Shown: positions 44,671 to 53,952, counted from the stretch's first letter. The stretch is 64,000 nucleotides of DNA from Sinorhizobium fredii NGR234 (GCF_000018545.1 NC_012587.1:1860001-1924000); one strand, 5' to 3'. Numbers and translations are program-made. Notes: a model not told the origin generated them from the letters alone.

Positions 44671-45241
44671 TCCAAAAGTCGTCACCGGCAACGCCCAGCC
44701 CGCCAAGAAGGCGGCGAGCGGGGCCTATACGCCGACAAACGTGTCGCCGAGCCGGCGCTCGCGCCACAAATATACGGTCCGGCTGTGGGCGGTGCGCCAT
44801 TCACGCTTCCTCGAGTGGTTCTACAATCGCTTCGCCGACATGTTCCTGATGCTCCACCCGCTCTGGAACGCCATCGGCTACGGCCGCGTTGAGCGACCGG
44901 TGACTTTCGTCGAACGCCACGTCAAGGGATTCCTGTTCGACTGTCGCATGTGCGGTCAGTGCGCGCTGTCCTCGACCGGCATGTCCTGCCCGATGAACTG
45001 TCCGAAGCAGTTGCGGAACGGACCCTGCGGCGGCGTGCGCGCCAACGGCAACTGTGAAGTGGAACCGGACATGCCCTGCGTCTGGGTGCAGGCGTGGAAG
45101 GGTTCGCAGAACATGGAGAAGGGCAACGCGATCATGAACGTACAGAAGCCCGTCAACCAGTCGTTGCGGGAAACCTCGTCCTGGTTGCGGGTGACGGCCG
45201 AAGCCGCGGCAAGCGCAGCGGCGAGGAAGGAAGGCCAATGA
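44663..45241 (+). CDS. MetV-like cysteine-rich protein (methylene-THF reductase C-terminal domain)
   Basis: A 192-residue protein with a Cys-rich core: CRMCGQCALSSTGMSCPMNC, NGPCGGVRANGNCEVEPDMP, C. This matches the methylenetetrahydrofolate reductase C-terminal domain family, known as MetV in acetogens, where it binds metal/iron-sulfur and joins MetF. Its stop overlaps the start of the MetF-like gene (ATGATGA), so the pair is coupled. An aerobic rhizobium also needs a reductase for methyl-THF, but the iron-sulfur partner is unusual and suggests a different electron donor from NADH. Confidence 0.82.
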   Translation: MPDPKVVTGNAQPAKKAASGAYTPTNVSPSRRSRHKYTVRLWAVRHSRFLEWFYNRFADMFLMLHPLWNAIGYGRVERPVTFVERHVKGFLFDCRMCGQCALSSTGMSCPMNCPKQLRNGPCGGVRANGNCEVEPDMPCVWVQAWKGSQNMEKGNAIMNVQKPVNQSLRETSSWLRVTAEAAASAAARKEGQ

Positions 45242-46332
45242 TGAGCCCCGACATCAACCCTTTCGACCCTAGCGCGCCGCTCGATCCCCTGCCCGGCCAT
45301 TCCTCGCGCGGCCGGCTTGAGCGGGTGCTCCGCCGCAGCGAATTTGCCGTGACGGCCGAACTCAACCCGCCGGACAGCGCCAACCCGCAGGACGTCTACG
45401 AGCGGGCTGCGATCTTCGACGGCTGGGTCGACGGCATCAATGCCGTCGACGCTTCGGGCGCCAACTGCCACATGTCTTCGGTCGGCATCTGCGCGCTTCT
45501 GACCCGCATGGGCTACGCCCCGATCATGCAGATCGCCTGCCGCGACAAGAACCGCATCGCCATCCAGGGCGACGTGCTCGGCGCCTCGGCCATGGGGGTG
45601 CAGAACATCATGTGCCTGACCGGCGACGGCGTGCAGGCCGGCGACCAGCCGGGCGCCAAGCCCGTCTTCGATCTCGACTGCATGTCGCTGCTCGAGACCG
45701 TCAGGATCATGCGGGACAACTCGAAGTTCCTCTCGGGCCGCAAGCTCACGACGCCGCCGCACGTCTTCCTCGGCGCGGCAATCAACCCCTTTGCGCCGCC
45801 GTACGATTTCCGGCCCTACCGGCTGGCAAAGAAGATCGAAGCGGGCGCCCAGTTCGTCCAGAGCCAGTACTGCTTCGACGTGCCGATGTTCCGCGAATAC
45901 ATGAAGAAGGTGCGCGACCTCGGCCTGCACGAGAAATGCTTCATCCTCGTCGGCGTCGGGCCGATGGCTTCTGCCAAGACGGCGCGCTGGATCCGCTCCA
46001 ACGTGCCGGGCATCCATATTCCGGATTCGGTCATCACGCGCCTTGAGGGCGCACAGGACCAGAAGAAGGAAGGCAAGCAGCTCTGCATCGACATCATCAA
46101 CGAGGTGAAGGAGATAGAGGGCGTTTCGGGCGTTCACGTCATGGCCTATCGCCAGGAGGAGTATGTGGCGGAAATCGTCCACGAGTCCGGCGTCCTGAAG
46201 GGCCGCAAGCCGTGGAAGCACGAGGCGACGCCGACGGAAACGCTCGTCGCCGAGCGGCTTGGGCATCTGCGCGAAGGCATCGAGGAAAACCAGCAGCGCA
46301 TGGCCGAGGCCGCGGCACACCATCCGCATTGA
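45238..46332 (+). CDS. Methylenetetrahydrofolate reductase, MetF-like
   Basis: A 364-residue TIM-barrel flavoprotein of the MTHFR family: EFAVTAELNPPDSANPQ, IMCLTGDGVQAGDQPGAKPV, GAQFVQSQYCFDVPMFREYM, GVHVMAYRQEE. It interconverts 5,10-methylene-THF and 5-methyl-THF. It is divergent from the classical enterobacterial MetF in length and joins a MetV-like partner. Two adjacent ATG codons (45238, 45241) are possible starts. In a methyl-oxidising direction it would pass methyl groups from betaine into the folate pool; in the reductive direction it would feed methionine synthesis. Confidence 0.87.
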   Translation: MMSPDINPFDPSAPLDPLPGHSSRGRLERVLRRSEFAVTAELNPPDSANPQDVYERAAIFDGWVDGINAVDASGANCHMSSVGICALLTRMGYAPIMQIACRDKNRIAIQGDVLGASAMGVQNIMCLTGDGVQAGDQPGAKPVFDLDCMSLLETVRIMRDNSKFLSGRKLTTPPHVFLGAAINPFAPPYDFRPYRLAKKIEAGAQFVQSQYCFDVPMFREYMKKVRDLGLHEKCFILVGVGPMASAKTARWIRSNVPGIHIPDSVITRLEGAQDQKKEGKQLCIDIINEVKEIEGVSGVHVMAYRQEEYVAEIVHESGVLKGRKPWKHEATPTETLVAERLGHLREGIEENQQRMAEAAAHHPH

Positions 46333-46335
46333 GAC

Positions 46336-46356
46336 AAAGCCACCTTCGTGGCTTTT
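46336..46356 (+). terminator. Terminator-like hairpin between MetF-like and pterin methyltransferase genes
   Basis: AAAGCCAC-CTTC-GTGGCTTT forms an eight-bp stem with a stable tetraloop, then only TTTT. It may reduce rather than stop transcription. A second small hairpin (GGGGC/GCCCC) follows at about 46405-46428. Confidence 0.5.
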
Positions 46357-46451
46357 GCAGAGGAAAACCGGCGCTTCGGCTCGCCCCGCGCCTTACAAAC
46401 ACTGACGGGGCCTATTACATAGCCCCACGCTCCAGGATCAGAGGATCTTAT

Positions 46452-47414
46452 ATGACCCGCACCATCGTCGCTTCCGCCACCCGCGAGATCGTCATCGGTT
46501 TCGACCAGCCCTTCTGCGTCATCGGCGAACGCATCAACCCGACCGGCCGCAAGAAGCTCGCAGCCGAAATGATCGAGGGCAACTTCGACACGGTCATCAA
46601 GGATGCGCTGGAGCAGGTCGCCGCGGGTGCGACGATGCTGGACGTCAATGCGGGTGTGACAGCTGTCAACCCGAATGAGACCGAGCCGCCGCTGCTGGTC
46701 AAGACCTTGGAGATCGTCCAGGGCCTCGTCGACGTGCCGTTGTCGATCGACAGCTCCGTGACGGCGGCAATCGAAGCCGGCCTTCGGGTCGCCAAGGGCC
46801 GGCCGCTGGTCAACTCGGTCACCGGCGAAGAGGAGAAGCTGGAAGCGATCCTGCCGCTCGTCAAGAAATACGACGTACCGGTCGTGGCGATCTCCAACGA
46901 TGAAACCGGCATCTCGATGGATCCGGACGTGCGCTTCGCCGTCGCCAAGAAGATTGTCGAGCGCGCCATGGATCACGGTATCAAGCCGCACGACATCGTT
47001 GTCGATCCGCTCGTCATGCCGATCGGCGCGCTTGGCGATGCCGGCCGGCAGGTCTTCGCGCTGCTGCGGCGCCTCCGCGAAGAGCTGAAGGTCAACACCA
47101 CCTGCGGCCTTTCGAACATCTCATTCGGCCTGCCGCACCGCCACGGCATCAATGCCGGCTTCATCCCGATGGTGATCGGCGCCGGCATGACCTCGGCGAT
47201 CATGAACCCCTGCCGCCCGCAAGAAATGGAAGCCGTACGCGCCGCGAACGTCCTGAACGGCACCGACGCGAACTGCACCAACTGGATCATGACCTATCGC
47301 GACCACAAGCCGGCCGAAGGCGGCCATGCCGTGGCCGCTGCGGCTCCGGCTGCCGGTGGTGGACGCCGCGGTGGGCGTGCGGCCCGAGCCGGCGCTGGCG
47401 GAAGAGCGGAATAA
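46452..47414 (+). CDS. Stand-alone pterin-binding (MeTr/MetH-like) methyltransferase
   Basis: A 320-residue pterin-binding TIM barrel as in the second MetH domain and acetogen AcsE: VIGERINPTGRKKLAAEM, MLDVNAGVTAVNPNET, SIDSSVTAAIEAGL, NTTCGLSNISFGLPHR. It should move the methyl group between methyl-THF and the corrinoid carrier encoded at 40185. Residues 290-320 form an Ala/Gly/Arg tail containing GGGRR (302-306) not needed for the barrel. It lies about 120 bases after the MetF-like gene with a weak hairpin between. Confidence 0.92.
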   Translation: MTRTIVASATREIVIGFDQPFCVIGERINPTGRKKLAAEMIEGNFDTVIKDALEQVAAGATMLDVNAGVTAVNPNETEPPLLVKTLEIVQGLVDVPLSIDSSVTAAIEAGLRVAKGRPLVNSVTGEEEKLEAILPLVKKYDVPVVAISNDETGISMDPDVRFAVAKKIVERAMDHGIKPHDIVVDPLVMPIGALGDAGRQVFALLRRLREELKVNTTCGLSNISFGLPHRHGINAGFIPMVIGAGMTSAIMNPCRPQEMEAVRAANVLNGTDANCTNWIMTYRDHKPAEGGHAVAAAAPAAGGGRRGGRAARAGAGGRAE

Positions 47415-47452
47415 GGCTTGTTGCCAAACTGCATCTGAAAGGGAGAACGACG

Positions 47453-47755
47453 ATGAGAAGCCATCTGCGCCTCTTTGCCGTCCTTCTCCCTTTGGTCATC
47501 ATCGCCAGGTATACGCTGTTAGACGATGCGGCGGAGTTTCAACGGTTCTACGCAGTTCTCCGGACCTCGTTTCTGCCGGTCTTGTTCATAACCGCTGCCG
47601 TGCTTACGGTCATATTGGTCACCACCGTTACGAAGAAAGTCGATCTCGGACCGCAGGACCGGGTCATCAACGTTTGCTTCTGGGGCAGCTCGGCCGTGTT
47701 GGCAGCAGCACTCACTTATGCATTCGCAGTCGTGAAGCTAGCCGGGACGCCATAG
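47453..47755 (+). CDS. Small membrane protein, unknown
   Basis: A 100-residue protein with three hydrophobic segments (RLFAVLLPLVIIA, LPVLFITAAVLTVILVTTV, SSAVLAAALTYAFAVV). GGGAGAACGACG precedes the ATG. The family is not recognised. Confidence 0.6.
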   Translation: MRSHLRLFAVLLPLVIIARYTLLDDAAEFQRFYAVLRTSFLPVLFITAAVLTVILVTTVTKKVDLGPQDRVINVCFWGSSAVLAAALTYAFAVVKLAGTP

Positions 47756-47804
47756 CAACGGATTTCGGCGCAGCCATTTGGCAACGTAAGAGTGGAGAGC
47801 ACCC

Positions 47805-48146
47805 ATGATACCACGCCGTCTTCGCCTGGACACTGCCACGCTCTGGTTCGAAGTCCCTTTCGTGATCGCGCTTCGGCTGCAGGCAATGCAGATGGCCGCG
47901 CTCTCGGGAAAGCCGCAGGATGCGACCGAACTTTACCGCATGATCTCCGAGAAAGCTGCCGCCACGGCCGATAGTATCCTCGCCGTCAATGTCACGCTCT
48001 GGAAAGCCTCCTTGGACAACGCGATGCAGCTGATGATTGGCCGTAGGGCGTCCGATCACGGAACGGCGATTGCGTCGGCCGCACTCCGGCCCTATGGCAA
48101 GCGGGTGCGCAGCAACGCCCGTCGTCTATCGCGCAAGAAAACCTGA
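47805..48146 (+). CDS. Small helical protein with basic tail, phasin-like at best
   Basis: A 113-residue amphipathic protein (LRLQAMQMAALSGKP, MISEKAAATADSIL) with a basic end (YGKRVRSNARRLSRKKT). The Ala/Met-rich helices vaguely recall phasins, but I cannot assign a family. GTGGAGAGC precedes the start region. Confidence 0.5.
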   Translation: MIPRRLRLDTATLWFEVPFVIALRLQAMQMAALSGKPQDATELYRMISEKAAATADSILAVNVTLWKASLDNAMQLMIGRRASDHGTAIASAALRPYGKRVRSNARRLSRKKT

Positions 48147-48305
48147 CCTTTGCTGCGCCCGTAAAACGCGCCCCTTGGGAAATGATGCTCGCAGATCGTT
48201 CCATGTCGGGATTGGACCACTATCGGGCGCCGTTCCGGTGCAGTCTGAAACCGTTTACCCGTGCTTTGCTTCCAAGATGAAGCGGACCTGACGAGAGACC
48301 TGAGC

Positions 48306-50381
48306 ATGCGCATCGAAGGCACTTCCGAGATCGAGACCAATATGACCGAAGCCGCGCAAAAGAAACCTCTGGTGCTCTTCATGCCGTCCGGCAAGCGCGG
48401 CCGTTTCCCGATCGGCACGCCGATCCTTGATGCAGCGCGATCACTCGGCGTCTATGTCGAGAGCGTCTGTGGCGGGCGCGCGACCTGCGGCCGCTGCCAG
48501 GTCTCCGTGCAGGAGGGCAATTTTGCCAAGCACAAGATCGTCTCCTCGAACGAGCATATCTCGCCGGTCGGCCCGAAGGAGCAGCGCTACGCGAGCGTGC
48601 GCGAACTGCCCGACGGCCGCCGCCTGTCGTGTTCGGCCCAGATCCTCGGCGATCTCGTCATCGACGTGCCGCAGGATACCGTCATCAACGCGCAGGTCGT
48701 CCGCAAGGCCGCGACCGACCGCGTCATCGAACGCAACGCCGCCGTCCAGCTCTGCTATGTCGAAGTGGAGGAGCCGGACATGCACAAGCCGCTCGGCGAT
48801 CTCGACCGGCTGAAGGCGGTTCTCGAGAAGGACTGGGGCTGGAAGGACCTCCTGATCGCGCCGCACCTCATCCCGCAGTTGCAGGGCATCCTGCGCAAGG
48901 GTAACTGGGCGGTTACCGCCGCCATCCACCGGGACATGGACTCCTCCCGGCCGTTCATCGTCGGGCTCTCGCCCGGCCTCAAGAACGAGGCCTATGGCGT
49001 TGCCTGCGATATCGGCTCGACGACGATCGCCATGCACCTGGTATCGCTTTTGTCCGGCCGTATCGTCGCCTCCTCGGGTGCATCGAACCCGCAGATCCGC
49101 TTCGGCGAGGATCTGATGAGCCGCGTCTCCTACGTGATGATGAACCCGGATGGCCGCGAGGCGATGACCAAGGCGGTGCGCGAGGCGGTCAACGGCCTTA
49201 TCGGCAAGGTCTGCGCCGAGGGCGAGATCGATCGGCACGACATCCTTGACATGGTGGTCGTCGGCAACCCGATCATGCACCACCTGTTCCTCGGCATCGA
49301 CCCGACGGAACTTGGCCAGGCGCCCTTCGCGCTCGCCGTTTCCGGCGCTCTGCAGTATTGGGCGCACGAGATCGACATCGAGGTCAATCGCGGCGCGCGG
49401 CTCTATATGCTGCCCTGCATCGCCGGCCATGTCGGCGCGGACGCCGCCGGGGCGACGCTTTCGGAAGGCCCGCACCGCCAGGACAAGATGATGCTGCTCG
49501 TCGATGTCGGCACCAATGCCGAGATCGTGCTCGGCAACAAGGAGCGCGTCGTCGCCGCTTCCTCGCCGACCGGCCCGGCCTTCGAGGGTGCGGAGATTTC
49601 CTCCGGCCAACGTGCTGCCCCCGGCGCGATCGAGCGCGTCCGCATCGACCCGGAAACGCTCGAGCCACGCTTCCGCGTGATCGGCGTCGACAAGTGGTCC
49701 GACGAGGAGGGTTTTGCCGAGGCCGCCGCCGCGACTGGCGTTACCGGCATCTGCGGCTCTGCGATCATCGAAGTCGTCGCCGAGATGTATCTGACCGGCA
49801 TCATCTCGCAGGATGGCGTGGTCGACGGCGCGATGGCGGCAAGAAGCCCGCGCATCGTTCCGAACGGGCGAACTTTTTCGTATCTGCTGCATGACGGCGA
49901 ACCGAAGATCACCGTGACGCAGAACGACATCCGGGCAATCCAGCTCGCCAAGGCCGCACTCTACGCCGGCATCAAGCTGCTCATGGAAAAGCAGGGCGTC
50001 GAGCACGTCGACACGATCCGCTTTGCCGGCGCCTTCGGCTCCTTCATCGACCCGAAATACGCCATGGTACTGGGCCTCATCCCGGATTGCGACCTCGCCG
50101 AAGTGAAGGCAGTCGGCAACGCTGCCGGCACCGGCGCGCTGATGGCGCTCCTCAACCGCGGCCACCGGCGTGAGATCGAGGAAACGGTAAGGAAAATCGA
50201 GAAGATAGAGACGGCTCTTGAATCGAAGTTTCAGGAGCACTTCGTCAATGCCATGGCGATGCCGAACAAGGTGGATGCCTTCCCGAAGCTCGCCGAAGTG
50301 GTCACGCTGCCGGAACGCAAGGTGCCCGCGGATGATGGCGGCGAAGGCGGCGGGCGCCGGAGGCGCCGGAGCCGGGAGTAG
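48306..50381 (+). CDS. RamA-like corrinoid activation protein (2Fe-2S + ASKHA domain)
   Basis: A 691-residue protein. The N-terminal plant-type [2Fe-2S] domain has Cys55, Cys61, Cys64 and Cys109 (VCGGRATCGRC, LSCSAQ). A linker follows, then the DUF4445/ASKHA ATPase domain (ACDIGSTTIAMHL, LLVDVGTNAEIVLGN, GICGSAIIEVVAEM, RFAGAFGSFI). Such proteins reduce inactive Co(II) corrinoid proteins back to Co(I) with ATP. It would keep the corrinoid protein at 40185 active, a task normally done by MetH's own activation domain. The C-terminus is GGGRRRRRSRE. An ATG at 48342 is an alternative start. Confidence 0.9.
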   Translation: MRIEGTSEIETNMTEAAQKKPLVLFMPSGKRGRFPIGTPILDAARSLGVYVESVCGGRATCGRCQVSVQEGNFAKHKIVSSNEHISPVGPKEQRYASVRELPDGRRLSCSAQILGDLVIDVPQDTVINAQVVRKAATDRVIERNAAVQLCYVEVEEPDMHKPLGDLDRLKAVLEKDWGWKDLLIAPHLIPQLQGILRKGNWAVTAAIHRDMDSSRPFIVGLSPGLKNEAYGVACDIGSTTIAMHLVSLLSGRIVASSGASNPQIRFGEDLMSRVSYVMMNPDGREAMTKAVREAVNGLIGKVCAEGEIDRHDILDMVVVGNPIMHHLFLGIDPTELGQAPFALAVSGALQYWAHEIDIEVNRGARLYMLPCIAGHVGADAAGATLSEGPHRQDKMMLLVDVGTNAEIVLGNKERVVAASSPTGPAFEGAEISSGQRAAPGAIERVRIDPETLEPRFRVIGVDKWSDEEGFAEAAAATGVTGICGSAIIEVVAEMYLTGIISQDGVVDGAMAARSPRIVPNGRTFSYLLHDGEPKITVTQNDIRAIQLAKAALYAGIKLLMEKQGVEHVDTIRFAGAFGSFIDPKYAMVLGLIPDCDLAEVKAVGNAAGTGALMALLNRGHRREIEETVRKIEKIETALESKFQEHFVNAMAMPNKVDAFPKLAEVVTLPERKVPADDGGEGGGRRRRRSRE

Positions 50382-50418
50382 GCTCTTCGCCACCTGTCCG
50401 GCGCGCCAAGAGTCGCAC

Positions 50419-50919
50419 TCAGCGGTTTGATATGGTCGCCTCGAGCCGCACCGTCAGCCCCACCTTCACCCGGTCCATGGCAACGAAGGTGCGGAATTTC
50501 TTCACGTTGCTGTTGCCGAAGAAGAGGCGCCGGGTCAACGCCTCGTAGTCGGCCATGGTGGCGACGACGATCACCAGGATGAAATCCGCCTCGCCCGTGA
50601 CGTAGTAGCATTGCTGTACTTCCGGCGTCGCGGAAAACTCGGCCTTTGCTGCGTCGATCAGTTCGACCGACTCATTGACCACTTCGACCTCGACGAAGAT
50701 CGTCGTCGGCTGACCGACCTTGGCCGGATCGACGATCGCGCAATTCGCCTGGATGACTCCCGCCTGTTCCATGCGCTTAATGCGCCGTTGCACCGCAGGC
50801 GCGGAAAGATTGACCGCCTCGCCGATCGTACGCTGCGGCGTCGCATTGTCCCGCTGTAGGATATACAGGATCGCCAGATCGAAGGAGTCGAGGGCGATTT
50901 TGGGGCTGGACTTCGCCAA
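50419..50919 (-). CDS. Lrp/AsnC-family regulator of the ammonia-lyase locus
   Basis: A 166-residue Lrp/AsnC regulator: winged helix (LDSFDLAILYILQRDNATPQ, SAPAVQRRIKRMEQAGVI) and RAM effector domain (CYYVTGEADFILVIVV). The start is a TTG at 50917-50919 because AAGGAGGCCGCC lies just before it; the ATG further upstream has an Arg-rich, unlikely extension. It is divergent from the diaminopropionate ammonia-lyase gene 106 bases away and probably senses an amino acid that the enzyme degrades. Confidence 0.88.
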   Translation of the reverse strand: MAKSSPKIALDSFDLAILYILQRDNATPQRTIGEAVNLSAPAVQRRIKRMEQAGVIQANCAIVDPAKVGQPTTIFVEVEVVNESVELIDAAKAEFSATPEVQQCYYVTGEADFILVIVVATMADYEALTRRLFFGNSNVKKFRTFVAMDRVKVGLTVRLEATISNR

Positions 50920-51025
50920 GGCGGCCTCCTTACGAAACAAACTTGCAAACGACGCCCGTGAATACAGCGCAATTTTCGCGGCGTATGCAATATATCTTCG
51001 CCGGCTCTTTTCAACGAGGTTGGCC

Positions 51026-52236
51026 ATGTTTCTCCTCAACACCCTTCCCAGCCACAATGCGCCGCTCGCCTCGGTCGACGCGGAAAGCCTCGGGGAACGC
51101 GCGGCGGACACGGTCGAACGGTTCCTAGCACACCGCGCCAATCATGCCGAAACGCCGCTGCATGCGCTCCCGGCCCTGGCGCCGAACTCGGCGTCGGCGC
51201 CATCCACATCAAGGATGAAGGCCATCGCCTTGGGCTGGGAAGTTTCAAGGCACTCGGCGGAGCCTACGCGGTGATCCGGCTTGTGCTCGAGGAAGCAGGC
51301 AAGGAACTTGGCCGCACGGTCGATGTTTCCGAACTTCAATCGTCAGACGTCCGGGCCGTCGCACGCGCCATGACATTCGCCTGCGCTACCGACGGCAATC
51401 ACGGCCGGTCGGTTGCACAAGGGGCTGAGCTCGTGGGCGCGCGGGCGGCAATCTTCGTGCATTCGGGCGTAAGCGACGAGCGTATCGCAGCCATCGCCCG
51501 TTTCGGCGCCGAGATGATCCGCGTCGACGGCACCTATGACGATTCCGTGCGGGAGGCTGCGCGCGTCGCCGAGGCAAACGGCTGGACCGTCGTCTCCGAC
51601 ACCTCCTGGCCCGGCTACGAACGCATTCCCGGCCTGGTGATGCAGGGCTACACCGCACTTGTCCGCGAAGCCCTGAGGAAAATGCCGGAACCGCCGACAC
51701 ATGTGTTCATACAGTCCGGGGTTGGCGGGATTGCGGCGGCCGTCGCGGCCCACCTGGCGATCGTCCTTGGCGACAAACGTCCCGTCTTCACGGTCGTCGA
51801 TCCCGCCCGCGCGGCCTGCCTCTTCGAGACGGCACGCGCGGGGCATCCGGTGAGGATTGCGCACGGAGAGCCGACAGTCATGGCCATGCTCGAATGCTAC
51901 CAGCCTTCGCTGGTGGCATGGCGTGTCCTCTCCCGCGTCGCCGACGCCTTCATGACCGTCGATGAAAAGGATGCGATCTCCGTCATGAAGCAGCTCGCCA
52001 ACCCGGTCGCTGGCGACCCGGCAATCGTTGCAGGTGAGAGCGGCGGCGTCGGACTGGCTGGGCTGATCAAGGCTGTCTCCGATCCAGAGATCAGGACAGT
52101 TCTTCGCATCGACGAGCACGCCCGCATCTTCCTCGTAAACACCGAAGGCGCGACTGATCCGGCTAAATTCGAAGAGATCGTCGGACTGACGCCAGCCGCG
52201 GTTGCGGCGAAGCACCAGATTGGAGCCGAAGAATGA
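51026..52236 (+). pseudogene. Diaminopropionate ammonia-lyase with a single-base frameshift
   Basis: The N-terminus (MFLLNTLPSHNAPLASVDAE) lies in one frame, and the rest (VIRLVLEEAGKELGRTVDVS, TDGNHGRSVAQGAELVGARA, GESGGVGLAGLI) in another. The shift is near 51180-51184: CTGGCGCCGAACTCGGC reads properly as Ala-Arg-Glu-Leu-Gly if one base is added after GCGC. The PLP lysine motif (GLGSFKALGG) lies after the shift but before the next ATG in that frame (51271), so no intact active enzyme can be made by simple restart. Corrected length is about 403 residues, normal for the family. Sequencing error is possible. Confidence 0.85.
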
Positions 52237-52424
52237 GCAAGCTTTTCACCGATGTAGCGCCGCCCCTCGGGCCTAGCGTTGGCGGCATCAGCCACAATCC
52301 GCTCGAATACACGCCGGATGACGACCTTGTCGCCGGAGCCAATGTTCTGCTCGACGTCGTCAAGAGCCTCGCAAGCGCAGGGTGGAGGGAAACGAATGAC
52401 CGATTTGAAACTGCTCGAACGTGA
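52233..52424 (+). CDS. Small ORF between ammonia-lyase and amidohydrolase genes
   Basis: A 63-residue frame starting in an ATGA overlap with the ammonia-lyase stop and overlapping the amidohydrolase start by 29 bases. The start (FTDVAPPLGPSVGG) faintly recalls RidA proteins, which often accompany PLP lyases, but the rest does not fit. It may be a remnant or a short coupling peptide. Confidence 0.4.
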   Translation: MSKLFTDVAPPLGPSVGGISHNPLEYTPDDDLVAGANVLLDVVKSLASAGWRETNDRFETART

Positions 52425-53547
52425 AATGGTCGGATGGCGACGCGACCTTCACGCTCACCCGGAGTTCGGCTTCGAGGAGAAGCGCACCTCCGCCTTCGTC
52501 GCGGAAAAGCTCAGGGAGTTCGGGCTTGAGGTCGCCGAAGGTGTCGGCGGCACCGGCGTCGTCGGTACGCTAAGGCGCGGCACCGGCAATCGCGCCATAG
52601 CGCTCAGGGCCGACATGGATGCGCTGCGCATCCCCGAACAAGGAAGCTTGGAATATCGCTCGCAAAAGCCGGGCGTGATGCACGCTTGCGGCCATGACGG
52701 CCACACGACCATGCTGCTCGGCGCGGCGAAGCTGCTTGCCCAGGATGGCGGTTTCGAGGGCACGGTGCGCTTCATCTTCCAGCCGGCGGAGGAATGGGGC
52801 AAGGGTGCACTCGCCATGCTCGACGACGGGCTGATGGAGCGGTTTCCCTTCGATGAAATTTACGGACTGCATAACATGCCCGGGCTGCCGATCGGCCATT
52901 TCGAGACGCGCCCCGGCGCGATCATGTCGGCCGAAGACAATTTCGAGATCGTGCTGAAGGGTGTCGGCGGACATGCGGCACGACCGCATGCGGGCAACGA
53001 AGTGCTGGTTGCCGCCTGCGCGCTGGTCACCAACCTGCAGACGATCGTCTCGCGCCGCCTGAGTCCCGCCGATATCGGCGTCGTCTCGGTAACGGAACTC
53101 ATCACCGACGGTACCCGCAATGCGCTGCCCGGTCTCGCCCGCATCCTGGGCGACGCGCGCAGCTTCCGCCCCGAGGTCAGCGCCGAAATCGAGAAGCAAA
53201 TGCGTGTCATCGCCGAGGGCACGGCACTTGCCCACAACGTTTCGGCGGAGGTGAGCTACACACGCGAGTTTGTGCCGCTCGTCAATGACGAACGGTTGGT
53301 CGAAGAGGCTTTCGACGCTGCGCGCCCCCTATTCGGGGCAGACAACGTCCGGACTGCCCGCGAGCCGATGACGGGGTCGGAAGACTTTGCGCGCTTCCTT
53401 GCCCATGTACCGGGTTGCTTCGTATTTCTCGGCAACGGCAACTCGGCGCCGCTGCACAACCCGAACTATGATTTCAACGATGCCGGACTGATCCACGGCG
53501 CCGGCTTCCACGCGGCGATCGTCCGGCAGCGTCTGCCCGAAGCCTAG
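52396..53547 (+). CDS. M20-family amidohydrolase
   Basis: A 383-residue M20 (aminoacylase-1/hippurate hydrolase-like) metallohydrolase: WRRDLHAHPEFGFEEKRT, RADMDALRIPEQ, MHACGHDGHTTMLLGAA with metal-binding Cys/His, PAEEWGKGA with the bridging Glu, a dimerisation domain with VGGHAARPH, and GSEDFARFL near the end. It probably splits an N-acyl or amino-acid amide. It follows the ammonia-lyase gene and is likely cotranscribed with it. Confidence 0.9.
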   Translation: MTDLKLLEREMVGWRRDLHAHPEFGFEEKRTSAFVAEKLREFGLEVAEGVGGTGVVGTLRRGTGNRAIALRADMDALRIPEQGSLEYRSQKPGVMHACGHDGHTTMLLGAAKLLAQDGGFEGTVRFIFQPAEEWGKGALAMLDDGLMERFPFDEIYGLHNMPGLPIGHFETRPGAIMSAEDNFEIVLKGVGGHAARPHAGNEVLVAACALVTNLQTIVSRRLSPADIGVVSVTELITDGTRNALPGLARILGDARSFRPEVSAEIEKQMRVIAEGTALAHNVSAEVSYTREFVPLVNDERLVEEAFDAARPLFGADNVRTAREPMTGSEDFARFLAHVPGCFVFLGNGNSAPLHNPNYDFNDAGLIHGAGFHAAIVRQRLPEA

Positions 53548-53653
53548 AGCGGGATGAGGAAAAGTGTGGGCGGTTTTCCGCCCGCATCCCGCTCTAATCT
53601 TTTAGAACCGATCACGATGATTTTGGATCGATCAGACCCAAAATCATCGTGAT
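53546..53653. repeat. Two adjacent palindromes (intergenic repeat)
   Basis: First palindrome: AGAGCGGGATG (53546-53556) with CATCCCGCTCT (53585-53595). Second: ATCACGATGATTTTGG (53611-53626) with CCAAAATCATCGTGAT (53638-53653), perfect, 11-base loop. The first begins just at the end of the amidohydrolase gene and may end its transcript. It looks like a widespread rhizobial repeat. Confidence 0.85.
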
Positions 53654-53703
53654 CTAGCCGCCTCGCGCATTTGAAATGTTGGATGTTCGGCCGGATGGAT
53701 GCT

Positions 53704-53952
53704 TCAGTCACGCCAGAACGGCTTGGCGACCTCGTCCTCCACCTGCCGGGTGGTCAATCCGATATCCTGGATCAACTCGGGGCCGTCCTTCGATAGCCGT
53801 GCCAGTTCCTCTCGGTAGTGGATGCGGCGATTCCAGGTTTCCACAAGGCTTCCAGAGGTCACCGGACCGTCGAGTCCGCCATGGGTTTCGTTTGCCCCCG
53901 GATGCGCAAACCAATGGCGTCCGGCGCCCGTCGTAAAGGAAAAAATGTGCAT
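53704..53952 (-). CDS. DUF1127-like small protein
   Basis: An 82-residue protein whose second half has the DUF1127 pattern: RREELARLSKDGPELIQDIG-like region and the aromatic end AKPFWRD. GGGGAGCTCG precedes the ATG. Small DUF1127 proteins in alphaproteobacteria are often stress-induced and may influence RNA turnover and phosphate or carbon balance. It is divergent from the winged-helix regulator 189 bases away. Confidence 0.65.
   Translation of the reverse strand: MHIFSFTTGAGRHWFAHPGANETHGGLDGPVTSGSLVETWNRRIHYREELARLSKDGPELIQDIGLTTRQVEDEVAKPFWRD

Noticed and set aside
48441..50393. Minus-strand frame of 650 codons opposite the RamA-like gene
   Set aside because: It is the exact antisense of a clear [2Fe-2S]/ASKHA protein and shows no domain of its own.
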